DNA of 64,000 nt from Azomonas macrocytogenes (GTDB lineage: Bacteria; Pseudomonadota; Gammaproteobacteria; Pseudomonadales; Pseudomonadaceae), in the NCBI RefSeq assembly GCF_014191985.1, contig NZ_JACHXI010000005.1, forward strand, positions 167,204 through 231,203, written 5' to 3'. Positions 44,715 through 52,937 of the stretch are shown piece by piece. A program made the position numbers and the translations under genes. Positions within the stretch are counted from its first letter, which is position 1; every line of letters starts with the position of its first letter. The notes below the pieces were generated by a model that ran no database searches, was not told where the DNA came from, and was given only the letters and a program-made list of their open reading frames with translations.

Positions 44715-44756
44715 GGGTTTTGAATGTGAGCTCGTGGCCGAAAGCTACTGGAGGTG
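44658..44756 (+). ncRNA. Candidate structured RNA, multi-stem, type unknown
   Basis: Three nested stems can be drawn on the plus strand. P1: cacctcc 44658-44664 with ggaggtg 44750-44756. P2: gacgcctc 44675-44682 with ggggcgtc 44689-44696 (8 pairs, one G-T). P3: gtagc 44702-44706 with gctac 44744-44748, enclosing gcca 44710-44713 with tggc 44735-44738. The closed ring resembles a riboswitch or mobile-element RNA (HEARO/omega-type). It lies upstream of the zinc genes, beside the truncated zeta toxin, with no endonuclease gene. Base pairing is seen; identity is not. Confidence 0.4.
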
Positions 44757-44815
44757 GCAAGCCCGCCCCTAAGTACTGGCCCTGAAACTGGTGGACCATA
44801 GAGCCGACAATGCCT

Positions 44816-44834
44816 ATGTTATAGTGTAACGAAA
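44816..44834. promoter_or_regulatory. Zur-box-like site
   Basis: atgttatagtgtaacgaaa contains GTTATA-N-TGTAAC, one mismatch from the Zur palindrome GTTATAATATAAC with the conserved ATG and GAAAT shoulders. It sits just upstream of the DUF2796 gene. Zinc-responsive repression is inferred. Confidence 0.7.
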
Positions 44835-44857
44835 TGGCTGGATTTTTCGGTTCTCTC

Positions 44858-45421
44858 ATGTGCTATCGACTACTTGCCCTTCTGCTGTTACTGCAACTAT
44901 CCATCACCCAGGCCCATGCGAGCCATGAGCACGCCAGCCTCGGTGCGCATGAACATGGCGCCGCGACGTTGAACGTGGTTCTGGAAGACCGGACTCTGGA
45001 GGTGGAGCTGGAAACTCCAGCGATGAACCTTGTCGGCTTCGAACATGCGGCCACTAGCGCTGCCGACAAAGCCAGGGTCGTGCAGGTGAAGGAGCGCCTG
45101 CGAGATCCCGTGGCGCTGTTCGGTGTGCCGGTTGCCGCCGGATGTAGAGCGACTGCCACAAAGCTTGACGGAGCGTTGCTTGAAGAAGAAGGCCCGGTCC
45201 ATGAGGACGAACATGAGGACGCAGCTGAAGAGCATGGGCACAGCGATATCCAGGCACGTTACAAGCTGGTCTGCCAACATCCCGAAAGCCTCACAGCGCT
45301 CGATCTGACGCGCTTTTTCGAGCTGTTTCCGGATACGCACAAAGTCTCTGTGCAATCGATAGGGCCGAGTGGACAGCATGGCTTCGAGGCCACACCGGGC
45401 AATCCACAGCTAGCGCTTTGA
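44858..45421 (+). CDS. DUF2796 (ZrgA-like) zinc-binding periplasmic protein
   Basis: 187 residues from ATG 44858; an ATG at 44834 is in frame but touches the Zur box, so transcription probably starts after it. A signal peptide (L-L-A-L-L-L-L-L-Q-L to A-H-A) is followed by a His-rich stretch (H-E-H-A-S-L-G-A-H-E-H-G). A second acidic/His cluster (H-E-D-E-H-E-D-A-A-E-E-H-G-H) lies near residue 130. These are hallmarks of DUF2796, the zinc-capturing ZrgA of the Vibrio zrg system. It heads a short gene pair with DUF3299; the ABC transporter genes are not here. Confidence 0.88.
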   Translation: MCYRLLALLLLLQLSITQAHASHEHASLGAHEHGAATLNVVLEDRTLEVELETPAMNLVGFEHAATSAADKARVVQVKERLRDPVALFGVPVAAGCRATATKLDGALLEEEGPVHEDEHEDAAEEHGHSDIQARYKLVCQHPESLTALDLTRFFELFPDTHKVSVQSIGPSGQHGFEATPGNPQLAL

Positions 45422-45532
45422 GTGCCGCCCTGCGTGGTTTGAGTGGGCGCGGTGGCGACCAAAAACCTGGCGCTGGTTGGCAGCGGATGGTTTTGCCGCC
45501 ATTCTCGCCAGCCTCGATAGCGCCATAGGTCG

Positions 45533-46072
45533 ATGAGCATGTTCCGTCAACTGAATACCAGGCTCTGGCCGATCCTGTCGCTGCTGCTGGCGATGCCGGT
45601 CTGGTCGGCTGAGATTCGCGATCTACGCTGGGCGGAAATGATTCCACCGCATGCGCGCCTGTTGCCGCCCCCGGTTCCCTTGCACGATCTTTCCCAACTG
45701 GCCAATGTACTGGCTGCCGAATCCGGCCCTGCTGCGGTACAGCAGGCACCGGCCGCTCCCGTCGTGGAGTCGCTCGACGGGGCGTGGGTAAAGCTGCCTG
45801 GCTATATCGTGCCGCTGGAGTTTTCCGCCGAAAACCGGGCGGTCGACTTTCTGTTGGTTCCCTATCTCGGTGCCTGTATCCATGTACCGCCGCCGCCCTC
45901 GAATCAGATCGTTCATGTGAGAACCGAACTGGGCGTGTTGGTGAACGATCTCGATCAACCGTTCTGGGTTGAAGGTATTTTGCAGGTCAAGCACAGCAGT
46001 AGCGAGCTGGCCGAGGCTGGCTATGCCATGGAGGCGGACAAGATTTATCTCTATGGTTCAGCTGAACGCTGA
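45533..46072 (+). CDS. DUF3299 family exported protein, zinc-uptake accessory
   Basis: 179 residues. Signal peptide to V-W-S-A, then the family start E-I-R-D-L-R-W-A-E-M-I-P. The conserved core is L-P-G-Y-I-V-P-L-E and L-V-P-Y-L-G-A-C-I-H-V-P-P-P-P-S-N-Q. DUF3299 proteins occur in zinc-transport operons next to DUF2796 and ABC components. The gap to the DUF2796 gene is 111 bases with no terminator, so one Zur-controlled transcript is plausible. Mechanism unknown. Confidence 0.88.
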   Translation: MSMFRQLNTRLWPILSLLLAMPVWSAEIRDLRWAEMIPPHARLLPPPVPLHDLSQLANVLAAESGPAAVQQAPAAPVVESLDGAWVKLPGYIVPLEFSAENRAVDFLLVPYLGACIHVPPPPSNQIVHVRTELGVLVNDLDQPFWVEGILQVKHSSSELAEAGYAMEADKIYLYGSAER

Positions 46073-46139
46073 AGACGAAGGAATTCTTTGAGTTCGGAGC
46101 GCTACCGCATTTCCATCGAATAGGGGATCAGGTGAAATA

Positions 46140-48494
46140 GTGAAGCGAATTTCCGCTTTTCATCACCAAGGATCGCCTGCAGTGAGAGTCACCCCTCGGG
46201 TCCGATGGCGCTGGCTGCTGTTTCCATTATTGGCGGCCGCGATGCTCTGGTGCGCCGACCGCCTCTGGCCGTTGCCGCTGCCGGACGATGGGCTGGCCCG
46301 CGTGGTGCTGGCCGAGGATGGCACGCCGCTGTACCGCTTTGCCGATAGCGAAGGCGTATGGCGCTATCCGGCAACGCCGGAAGTGGTATCGCCGTATTAC
46401 CAGCAGGCGCTGCTGGCCTATGAGGATCGCTGGTTCTATCGCCATCCCGGGATCAATCCGCTGGCCCTGTTGCGTGCCGCCTGGCTCAACGTGCGCAGTG
46501 GGCGGATCGTTTCCGGCGGTAGCACACTGTCCATGCAGGTGGCGCGGCTGCTCGATCCGCATGCGCGTACGCTGGGCGGCAAGCTGCGCCAGCTGTGGCG
46601 CACGCTGCAACTGGAGTGGCATCTTTCCAAGCGCGAGATTCTTACGCTTTATCTCAACCGGGCGCCGTTCGGCGGCACCCTGGAAGGCGTGGCGGCGGCC
46701 AGTTGGGCCTACCTGGGCAAGCCGCCAGCGCAGTTGACCCGCGCCGAGGCAGCGTTGCTGGCGGTGTTGCCCCAGGCACCCAGCCGGCTACGCCCGGATC
46801 GCTATCCCGAACGCGCCCAGGCAGCCCGGGACAAGGTGCTGCAGCGGCTGGCCGAGGAGCACATCTGGTCGGCCGCCAGCGTGCGCGAGGCGCGGGAGGA
46901 GCCGGTCCTGCTACCTCCACGCCAGGCGCCGGATCTGGCTCCGCTGCTGGCGCGCCGGCTCAATCAGGCAAGCCGTGCGCCAGTGATCCGTACCACTCTC
47001 GATGCCGCCTTGCAGCGGCGGCTGGAGGATCTGCTGAACGGCTGGCATGCGCGCCTGCCGGAACGCACATCGGCGGCGATCCTGGTGGTGGAGGCGCAGA
47101 ACATGGCCGTGCGCGCCTATCTCGGCTCGGCGGATATCGCCAATCCTGTGCGTTACGGTCATGTGGACATGATCACGGCGGTGCGCTCGCCGGGATCAAC
47201 CCTCAAGCCCTTCCTGTATGCGGCGGCGCTGGATGCCGGACTGATTCATTCCGAATCGCTGTTGCAGGATGTGCCCCGGCGTTTCGGCGACTACCGGCCC
47301 GGTAATTTTGCCGAAGGCTTCAGCGGCCCGGTTTCTGCCAGCGAAGCCTTGAGCCGTTCGCTCAACCTGCCTGCCGTGCAGCTACTGGAAGCGTACGGAC
47401 CGAAGCGTTTTTCCGGTGAATTGCGGGCGGCGGGCCTTGCGCTGGTCTATCCACGCGCCGCCGAGCCGAACCTGGCGCTGATCCTGGGCGGCGTCGGGGC
47501 GCGGCTGGAGGATCTGGTCGCTGGCTACAGCGCCTTCGCCCGTGCCGGGCGCATTGCCCGACCGCGCTTGCAACCGGAAGCGCCGCTGCTGGAGCGCCGT
47601 TTCATGTCGCCGGGGGCCGCCTGGATCGTCCGCCAGATCCTGGCCGGGCAGGCCGATCCGGCGCAGGCGAACGTTCTGCTGCGCCCCGCACTGGCCTTCA
47701 AGACCGGCACCAGCTACGGTTTTCGCGATGCCTGGGCGATTGGCGTGGGGCCGCGCTACCTGATCGGCGTCTGGATCGGTCGCCCGGACGGTACGCCGGT
47801 GGCCGGGCAATTCGGTCTGGCCTCGGCAGCGCCGCTGCTGCATCAGGTGCATGACATTCTGCTCAATCGCGATGGGCAACGGGGGGTTGCCCAACCGCTG
47901 CCGCCGCGCCCGGCTGCGGTCGGTTCCGCGGCGATCTGCTGGCCGGGCGGGCAGCCGTTGCCGCGTGGCGACGACAATTGCCGCCAACGCCGTCAGGCCT
48001 GGACTCTGGACGGTACGGCACCGCCGACCCTGCTGGCGGTAGATCAGCTGCTGGGGCAGGGCTTGACCGAGACGTTATGGGTGGATGCTGCCGGACTGCA
48101 GGTAAACGCCGGCTGCCCCACGGCTCGGGCGCACACCTTCATCCGTTGGCCCGTGCCGTTGGAACCCTGGTTGCCCCGCCGCGAGCGGGCCGAGGCGCGC
48201 TTGCCGGCGGTCTCGCCGCAGTGTCCGCCGGTGGCGCGAAGCACTGGCGGGCGACTGCTGCTCAGCGGGGTCCGTGACGGTGACCGGCTGCGCCGCCTGG
48301 CCGGGCAGACGCCGTTGCGCTTGAAGCTGCTGGCCCTCGGCGGCACGGGCAAGCGCTGGTGGTTCATGAACGGCCAGCCGCTGGCCGAAGGCGAGATGAT
48401 CGAGCAGGTTTTCCAGCAGGCCGGGCACTATCAACTGAGCGTACTCGACGAAGCCGGGCAGACCACGCAGGTGAGCTTCGAGGTGATCGAGTGA
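46140..48494 (+). CDS. pbpC: Penicillin-binding protein 1C
   Basis: 784 residues from GTG 46140. One N-terminal membrane helix precedes the GT51 transglycosylase domain, with Y-E-D-R-W-F-Y-R-H-P-G holding the catalytic Glu. The transpeptidase domain has the active Ser353 in S-P-G-S-T-L-K-P, and K-T-G-T-S further on. The C-terminal BiPBP_C domain (R-L-L-L-S-G-V-R-D-G) is characteristic of the PbpC type. It polymerises and cross-links peptidoglycan. In enterobacteria it pairs with yfhM; here the two are split by the toxin and zinc genes. Confidence 0.96.
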   Translation: MKRISAFHHQGSPAVRVTPRVRWRWLLFPLLAAAMLWCADRLWPLPLPDDGLARVVLAEDGTPLYRFADSEGVWRYPATPEVVSPYYQQALLAYEDRWFYRHPGINPLALLRAAWLNVRSGRIVSGGSTLSMQVARLLDPHARTLGGKLRQLWRTLQLEWHLSKREILTLYLNRAPFGGTLEGVAAASWAYLGKPPAQLTRAEAALLAVLPQAPSRLRPDRYPERAQAARDKVLQRLAEEHIWSAASVREAREEPVLLPPRQAPDLAPLLARRLNQASRAPVIRTTLDAALQRRLEDLLNGWHARLPERTSAAILVVEAQNMAVRAYLGSADIANPVRYGHVDMITAVRSPGSTLKPFLYAAALDAGLIHSESLLQDVPRRFGDYRPGNFAEGFSGPVSASEALSRSLNLPAVQLLEAYGPKRFSGELRAAGLALVYPRAAEPNLALILGGVGARLEDLVAGYSAFARAGRIARPRLQPEAPLLERRFMSPGAAWIVRQILAGQADPAQANVLLRPALAFKTGTSYGFRDAWAIGVGPRYLIGVWIGRPDGTPVAGQFGLASAAPLLHQVHDILLNRDGQRGVAQPLPPRPAAVGSAAICWPGGQPLPRGDDNCRQRRQAWTLDGTAPPTLLAVDQLLGQGLTETLWVDAAGLQVNAGCPTARAHTFIRWPVPLEPWLPRRERAEARLPAVSPQCPPVARSTGGRLLLSGVRDGDRLRRLAGQTPLRLKLLALGGTGKRWWFMNGQPLAEGEMIEQVFQQAGHYQLSVLDEAGQTTQVSFEVIE

Positions 48495-48548
48495 GTCAGG
48501 CAGCGCGGGTTTCCGGCAGAGGAGAAGCGCACCGCCCTCGCCATTCTT

Positions 48549-49247
48549 TCAAGGCTCGGCCGTATGTGGCTGCCGCTCCAGCAGGCGATAACCCATGCCG
48601 GCCACGGTCTGGATCAGGGAATAGGCAAAGCCGGCATCGAGTTTTTTCCGTAAGCGATGGATGTGTTTGTCGATCACGTTATCCAGGGGATCGAAGACAT
48701 AATCCCAGGCACTTTCCAGCAGCATGCTGCGGCTGACGACCTCATTGCTGTGGCGCATGAGCTTTTCGAGGATCAGGGACTCGCGGTGCTGCAGGGCGAT
48801 GGTCCTGCCCTGGCGGACGACGGTGCGGGCGGCGCAATCGAGTTGCAGTTCTCCAACGCGCAGGATGCGTGCCGGACCGGGCAGTTGATGGCGGGTACGC
48901 AGCAGGGCATCGAGCCGGGCAAGCAGTTCGACAAAGGCGTAGGGCTTGCCCAGGTAATCGTCGCAACCGGCTTCGAGCCCCTCGACCCGCTGCAGGGTCG
49001 AGGCCAGGGCGCTGAGCATCAGGATCGGCGTTTGCAAGCCGGCCTGGCGCGCCTGGCGCACGAGGGCCACGCCATCCAGCCCGGGCAGGAGACGATCGAC
49101 GATCAGCACATCGTAGATACCTTCCAGGGCCTGTTCCAGCCCGGTACGGCCCTCTGCTGCGCTATCCACGACATGGCCGGCTTCGCTGAGCCCGCGCTGC
49201 AGATAATTCGCCGTCCGGGCATCATCCTCGATTACCAGAATCCGCAT
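48549..49247 (-). CDS. OmpR-family response regulator, divergent partner
   Basis: 232 residues: receiver domain with phospho-acceptor Asp51 (V-L-I-V-D-R-L-L-P-G) and a winged-helix DNA-binding domain ending with H-I-H-R-L-R-K-K-L. The switch lysine motif reads Y-L-G-K-P-Y-A-F rather than the common V-K-P-F. No kinase gene follows it on this strand. It is divergent from a second response regulator plus kinase, 123 bases apart. Confidence 0.92.
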   Translation of the reverse strand: MRILVIEDDARTANYLQRGLSEAGHVVDSAAEGRTGLEQALEGIYDVLIVDRLLPGLDGVALVRQARQAGLQTPILMLSALASTLQRVEGLEAGCDDYLGKPYAFVELLARLDALLRTRHQLPGPARILRVGELQLDCAARTVVRQGRTIALQHRESLILEKLMRHSNEVVSRSMLLESAWDYVFDPLDNVIDKHIHRLRKKLDAGFAYSLIQTVAGMGYRLLERQPHTAEP

Positions 49248-49370
49248 ACTGGACCCTGCGGCGAAGCTGAATTTTTTTTCATGGTTCTGCGATCTTCCGT
49301 CTATCCAGGTTTTGACACACTAGGCGCCACCACAACCATTGCGTGATCTTGAGGGAGCCCGTCAGATCTT

Positions 49371-50060
49371 ATGACCCATGTATTGATCGTCGAGGACGAC
49401 CTTATCACCGCCAGAGAAATCGAGGCAGCGCTGAAGGACCATGGCTTCGAGGTGACCTGTATCGATAATGGCCGCGATGCCTTGCTGCGGGCAATCAGCG
49501 AAACCTTCGATGCCATTGTGCTCGACCGTATGCTGCCCGGCAGCCTGGATGGCCTGGGGGTGCTCACGGCCTTGCGCGCGGCGGGGATTGCCACGCCGGT
49601 GCTGATTCTCAGCGCCCTTGGCGAGCTGGATGAGCGCGTTCGCGGCTTGCGGGCCGGCGGTGATGATTATCTGACCAAACCGTTCGAATTCATCGAGCTT
49701 ACCGCCCGCCTCGATGCGCTGTTGCGGCGTTTTGTGGGGCAAGGCCAGGAGCATGACAACCAACTGCGGGTCGGCAACCTGAGTATCGACCTGCTGCGCC
49801 GCAAAGTGCGCCGTGGCGAGCGCCCGATCGACCTGCTGCCGCGTGAATACGCGTTGCTCGAATACCTGGCCCGGCACGCCAATCAGGTCGTGACCCGCAC
49901 CATGCTGTTCGAGGCGGTCTGGCAATACAGTTACGGCGAGCGCACCAATGTCATCGAAGTGCACATGAGCCGCCTGCGCCGCAAGATCGACGGGGAAGGC
50001 GAAGAACAGATGATCCACACCATTCGCGGAGCCGGCTATGCCCTTCGTTCGCCTGCGTGA
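49371..50060 (+). CDS. OmpR-family response regulator
   Basis: 229 residues. The receiver has Asp52 (I-V-L-D-R-M-L-P-G) and Y-L-T-K-P-F-E-F; the C-terminal DNA-binding domain has V-V-T-R-T-M-L-F-E-A-V-W and I-E-V-H-M-S-R-L-R-R-K-I. The stop codon lies 23 bases inside the following histidine kinase gene, so the pair is translationally coupled. Effector genes are unknown. QseB/CopR-like in type. Confidence 0.93.
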   Translation: MTHVLIVEDDLITAREIEAALKDHGFEVTCIDNGRDALLRAISETFDAIVLDRMLPGSLDGLGVLTALRAAGIATPVLILSALGELDERVRGLRAGGDDYLTKPFEFIELTARLDALLRRFVGQGQEHDNQLRVGNLSIDLLRRKVRRGERPIDLLPREYALLEYLARHANQVVTRTMLFEAVWQYSYGERTNVIEVHMSRLRRKIDGEGEEQMIHTIRGAGYALRSPA

Positions 50061-51402
50061 AATCCCGCGCACGATCAGCTTCCGTACCGCGTTGATGTCG
50101 CTGGCGCTGTTCGGTTTTTCCTTCCTGGCGTTGTTCGGCTATGTCTACTGGCAGACCGCCGGCTATCTGGCGCACCAGACTGACAAGAGGCTCGAGCGGC
50201 AGATCGAGTCGCGCAGCCAGCAACCGCCGAAAATGCGCCTGCATGAGCTGCAGGAGCATATCGAGCAGGACCGCAAGAGCCACAGTCCCCACACGCTGTT
50301 CGATGCCCAGGGCCGGCCGATCATGGGGGCGGTCCAGAAACTGCCGTCATTCAACGGCTATGACGAGCCCCATGAATTCGTCTGGCACAAACCCAATGGC
50401 CACCGGCGACCGATCCGCTTCATGGTCCATCCCTTGGAGGATGGCATGCTGCTACTGGTCGGCGAGGATATCCATAGCATCCAGGAATTCGACGAACTGC
50501 TGGTCAATGCCCTGCTTTCCGGTGGCGCGGTGCTGCTGGTCGTCGGCCTGTTGGGCGCGGTGTTGCTCGGTTATTTGGCCGGCCGCCGGCTCGATGCGCT
50601 CAGCCGGTCAATCGAGCGCATCATCAAGGGCGATCTGAGCAATCGCCTGCCGACCCGGGGCAACGACGACGATATCGATCGCATTGCCACCATCGTCAAC
50701 GGCATGCTGGATGAGCTTGAACGACTGATGAGTGAAGTCAAAGGCGTTTGTGACGACATCGCCCATGATTTACGCACCCCCCTGACGCGCTTGCTGGCCG
50801 GGCTGGAACGGACTCAGCGGCATGCCTTGAGCCAGGAGCAATACGCCCGCGCCATCGAAGCCGCCATTGCCGAGGCGCAGGGTTTATTGCAGACCTTCCG
50901 GGCCTTGCTGCGCATCACGGAAATCGAAGACAGCGCCCGCCGCCGCAATTTCACCCAGGTGGATCTCGACCGGATCGGCGCCGATGCCTCGGAGTTCTTC
51001 GAACCGCTGGCCGAGGCGCGCGGCATCGCCCTGGAATTCTCGCCTGCGCCGGTTCCCAGCCGCCTGGCGGGCGATGCGCAATTGCTCTTCGACGCCACCT
51101 GCAACCTGCTCGACAATGCCATCAAGTTTTCACCCGACAATGGTTGGATACAGGTCAAGATCATCGCCGAACAGGGTCGCATCGGGCTGCGGATCACCGA
51201 CAATGGCCCCGGCATCCCGGAGGCGGAGCGCGAAGCCGTGTTCCGGCGTCTCTACCGCTGCGAATCCAGTCGCCATACCGCCGGTAACGGGCTTGGCCTG
51301 AGCATGGTGGCGGCCGTCGCCCGCCTGCATGACATGATCCTGGAAGTGCATGATGCCCAGCCGGGTTGCCGGATCGACCTGATCCAGGCCAGTCAGGGCT
51401 AG
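50038..51402 (+). CDS. Sensor histidine kinase
   Basis: 454 residues. TM1 near residues 19-37, a periplasmic sensor of about 120 residues rich in charged residues and with several His (H-S-P-H, P-H-E-F-V-W-H), TM2 near 160-182, then HAMP. The phospho-acceptor is His243 in D-D-I-A-H-D-L-R-T-P-L. The ATPase domain has D-N-A-I-K-F-S, D-N-G-P-G-I-P and G-N-G-L-G-L-S. It overlaps the upstream response regulator gene by 23 bases. It might also act on the divergent regulator at 48549, which has no kinase of its own. Confidence 0.94.
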   Translation: MPFVRLREIPRTISFRTALMSLALFGFSFLALFGYVYWQTAGYLAHQTDKRLERQIESRSQQPPKMRLHELQEHIEQDRKSHSPHTLFDAQGRPIMGAVQKLPSFNGYDEPHEFVWHKPNGHRRPIRFMVHPLEDGMLLLVGEDIHSIQEFDELLVNALLSGGAVLLVVGLLGAVLLGYLAGRRLDALSRSIERIIKGDLSNRLPTRGNDDDIDRIATIVNGMLDELERLMSEVKGVCDDIAHDLRTPLTRLLAGLERTQRHALSQEQYARAIEAAIAEAQGLLQTFRALLRITEIEDSARRRNFTQVDLDRIGADASEFFEPLAEARGIALEFSPAPVPSRLAGDAQLLFDATCNLLDNAIKFSPDNGWIQVKIIAEQGRIGLRITDNGPGIPEAEREAVFRRLYRCESSRHTAGNGLGLSMVAAVARLHDMILEVHDAQPGCRIDLIQASQG

Positions 51403-51439
51403 CCGTGTAAACCCCGCATGTTGTTCAGGGGTAGGGCGA

Positions 51440-51484
51440 GTCGCGTCAGAACGGGTCACGCCAGACCGGGTCGCGCCAGACCGG
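51440..51484. repeat. Three tandem 15-bp repeats
   Basis: Units gtcgcgtcagaacgg (51440-51454), gtcacgccagaccgg (51455-51469) and gtcgcgccagaccgg (51470-51484) stand head to tail between the kinase stop and the convergent serine hydrolase. No role is evident. Confidence 0.7.
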
Positions 51485-51510
51485 GTGCAACCCGCCGGTG
51501 GGATGCCGGA

Positions 51511-52542
51511 TCAGGGCATCGCGGGCAGCGGGGTGGCGTTCCCGGATTGAAAGGCGTTACGAATCGCTCGTCCGCACTGCGCGCTGAGCCAGTAGGCGCT
51601 GTTTGTCGGGTAGCGTGTGGACAGCACAGGGCTCAGCGAGTTGGAGGTGTGGGCCACGAGGCCATAATGCGTCTTGTCGGCCACAATCCACGGGTAAAAA
51701 CCCAGCAGACCGGGGCTGCTGAAGCTGCCGTCGTCCTCGACCCAGTGGTTCAAGCTGTAGTGCCAGGGCGCGGGTATCGGGCTCTGCTTCGCATTCGGAC
51801 AACTGCCGGGCAGTGTGCAGATCAGCCGGGTGCCGAGAAAATCCTTCATGACCAACTGGCCGGACACGATACGGCGCAGGAACAGGCCGAAATCGGCCGG
51901 GCTGGAGAGGAGCCCACCGGCGAGCTGTGGCGATTTATAGTAGAAGTTAAGATCGCCGCCAAGGCGAGTGCGGATTTCCTGCGTCAGGCCGTTGGCGTCC
52001 AGCTCACCGAGGCCGAGCTCCACGGCGAGTTTTTGCGAATGGCCGCTGCCGTACCAGAAAAGACCCCGATCCTCGCTGTGGTAACGGTCGTTTCGCCCAT
52101 GCAGGGCGTGTGCTGTCAGGCAGCCTGCGACAGTCGGGGTCTGGCGGCAAGCGATCGGATTGAAAGAAGTATAGCCGGATTTCATCTGCAATTCGTCGAG
52201 CATGTCCGGCGACAGCTCGCCGTCTCTGCCGATGCGCTCTAGCACATAGGCACCGAATACGAGTTTCGACGCCGAGGCGACTCTCATCACTTCGGTAGCG
52301 CTGTAGCCCGTACCGACAGTGCCACTGGCCACGACGCCGTTGCTGTCGCCAATCTCCCAGTAGAAATTGCCGACCGCGACGCAAGCCGGAGCGTGCGCTG
52401 CGGCAGTCTGGGCGGCGGAAATGCTCGCGGTGGTGTCGGCGCGCGCGGCTACAGGCAGGACGGCGATCAGCGCGAGCATGAGGCGCTGGCCCTGGCGGCG
52501 GAAAGAAACGAAGGTGCGGCTAGACGGCGTCGATGCTGGCAT
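51511..52542 (-). CDS. Serine hydrolase, beta-lactamase/transpeptidase-like
   Basis: 343 residues from ATG 52542, preceded by CGGAGCG; the open frame extends upstream into the repeat but without a better start. A signal peptide (L-M-L-A-L-I-A-V-L-P-V-A-A-R-A) precedes a domain with S-A-S-K-L-V-F-G, whose S-x-x-K is the class C-type nucleophile motif. Further features are the F-Y-Y-K-S segment and H-T-S-N-S near the C-terminus, possibly standing in for KTG. Four cysteines suggest a periplasmic disulphide fold. It would hydrolyse an ester or amide; the substrate is unknown. Its first six codons and its promoter lie in the 230-bp repeat. Confidence 0.82.
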   Translation of the reverse strand: MPASTPSSRTFVSFRRQGQRLMLALIAVLPVAARADTTASISAAQTAAAHAPACVAVGNFYWEIGDSNGVVASGTVGTGYSATEVMRVASASKLVFGAYVLERIGRDGELSPDMLDELQMKSGYTSFNPIACRQTPTVAGCLTAHALHGRNDRYHSEDRGLFWYGSGHSQKLAVELGLGELDANGLTQEIRTRLGGDLNFYYKSPQLAGGLLSSPADFGLFLRRIVSGQLVMKDFLGTRLICTLPGSCPNAKQSPIPAPWHYSLNHWVEDDGSFSSPGLLGFYPWIVADKTHYGLVAHTSNSLSPVLSTRYPTNSAYWLSAQCGRAIRNAFQSGNATPLPAMP

Positions 52543-52754
52543 ACGGAACGCTCCGGCGAAGGGAATCGGTTCGTCCGCGCGATGGCGAAGGTCTCGCAGC
52601 CAGCGCATCGAAGACCTGTTTTGCGTGTGCGACGATAGTTTTACAAGGCAAATGCAAGCCTTTGTTAATATCTTGAATCAATTATGGCCGATGGATCGCC
52701 AGGCATGGCAATAAAGCAGCATCGAGCCACTCTTGTGACTAGTGAAAGCGGCGG
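52525..52754. repeat. 230-bp direct repeat, copy 1
   Basis: This stretch matches 55300-55529 at the same length with four differences that I counted (three T/C changes near 52563-52582 and a G/A near 52627). It contains the first codons and the upstream region of the serine hydrolase gene and ends at agtgaaagcggcgg. The two copies, in direct orientation, flank the transporter-SDR cassette. Confidence 0.92.
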
Positions 52755-52937
52755 TCCGCCAGGGCCTGCCGATGTGGCCGCGCCTGGCCCTGTTTATGGC
52801 CCCAGGGCGCGACCCTGGGCGCCATCGGTGTCTCGGTCTCGGGGAGCTCATCCACTGCGCCGACTGCCAGGTTTTCACGCAGTCCGTCGAGCAGGGTTTC
52901 CCGAGTGTTCTGGATACCGGCTGAAACGCCTGCCGCT
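52755..52937 (-). other. Remnant coding-like stretch between repeat copy 1 and the MFS gene
   Basis: On the minus strand this gives an open frame with E-T-L-L-D-G-L-R-E-N-L-A-V-G-A-V-D-E-L, which looks coding but lacks a start of its own outside the MFS gene. It could be the tail of a lost gene carried in with the cassette. A small palindrome ccaggg-cgcga-ccctgg occurs near 52800-52816. No family was recognised. Confidence 0.3.

Noticed and set aside
44641..44800. Molybdenum-cofactor riboswitch
   Set aside because: A closing stem and a GCCGTG segment are shared, but the order of helices and the conserved GCCACC element of the Moco motif do not match, and no moa/mod gene follows.
44761..44800. 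IS3-type insertion sequence end (tactggccctgaaactggtgga)
   Set aside because: Only one possible end is visible and no transposase or second terminus was found, so it is not annotated as an IS.
51440..51484. CRISPR-like array
   Set aside because: Three adjoining 15-bp units without spacers are a simple tandem repeat.
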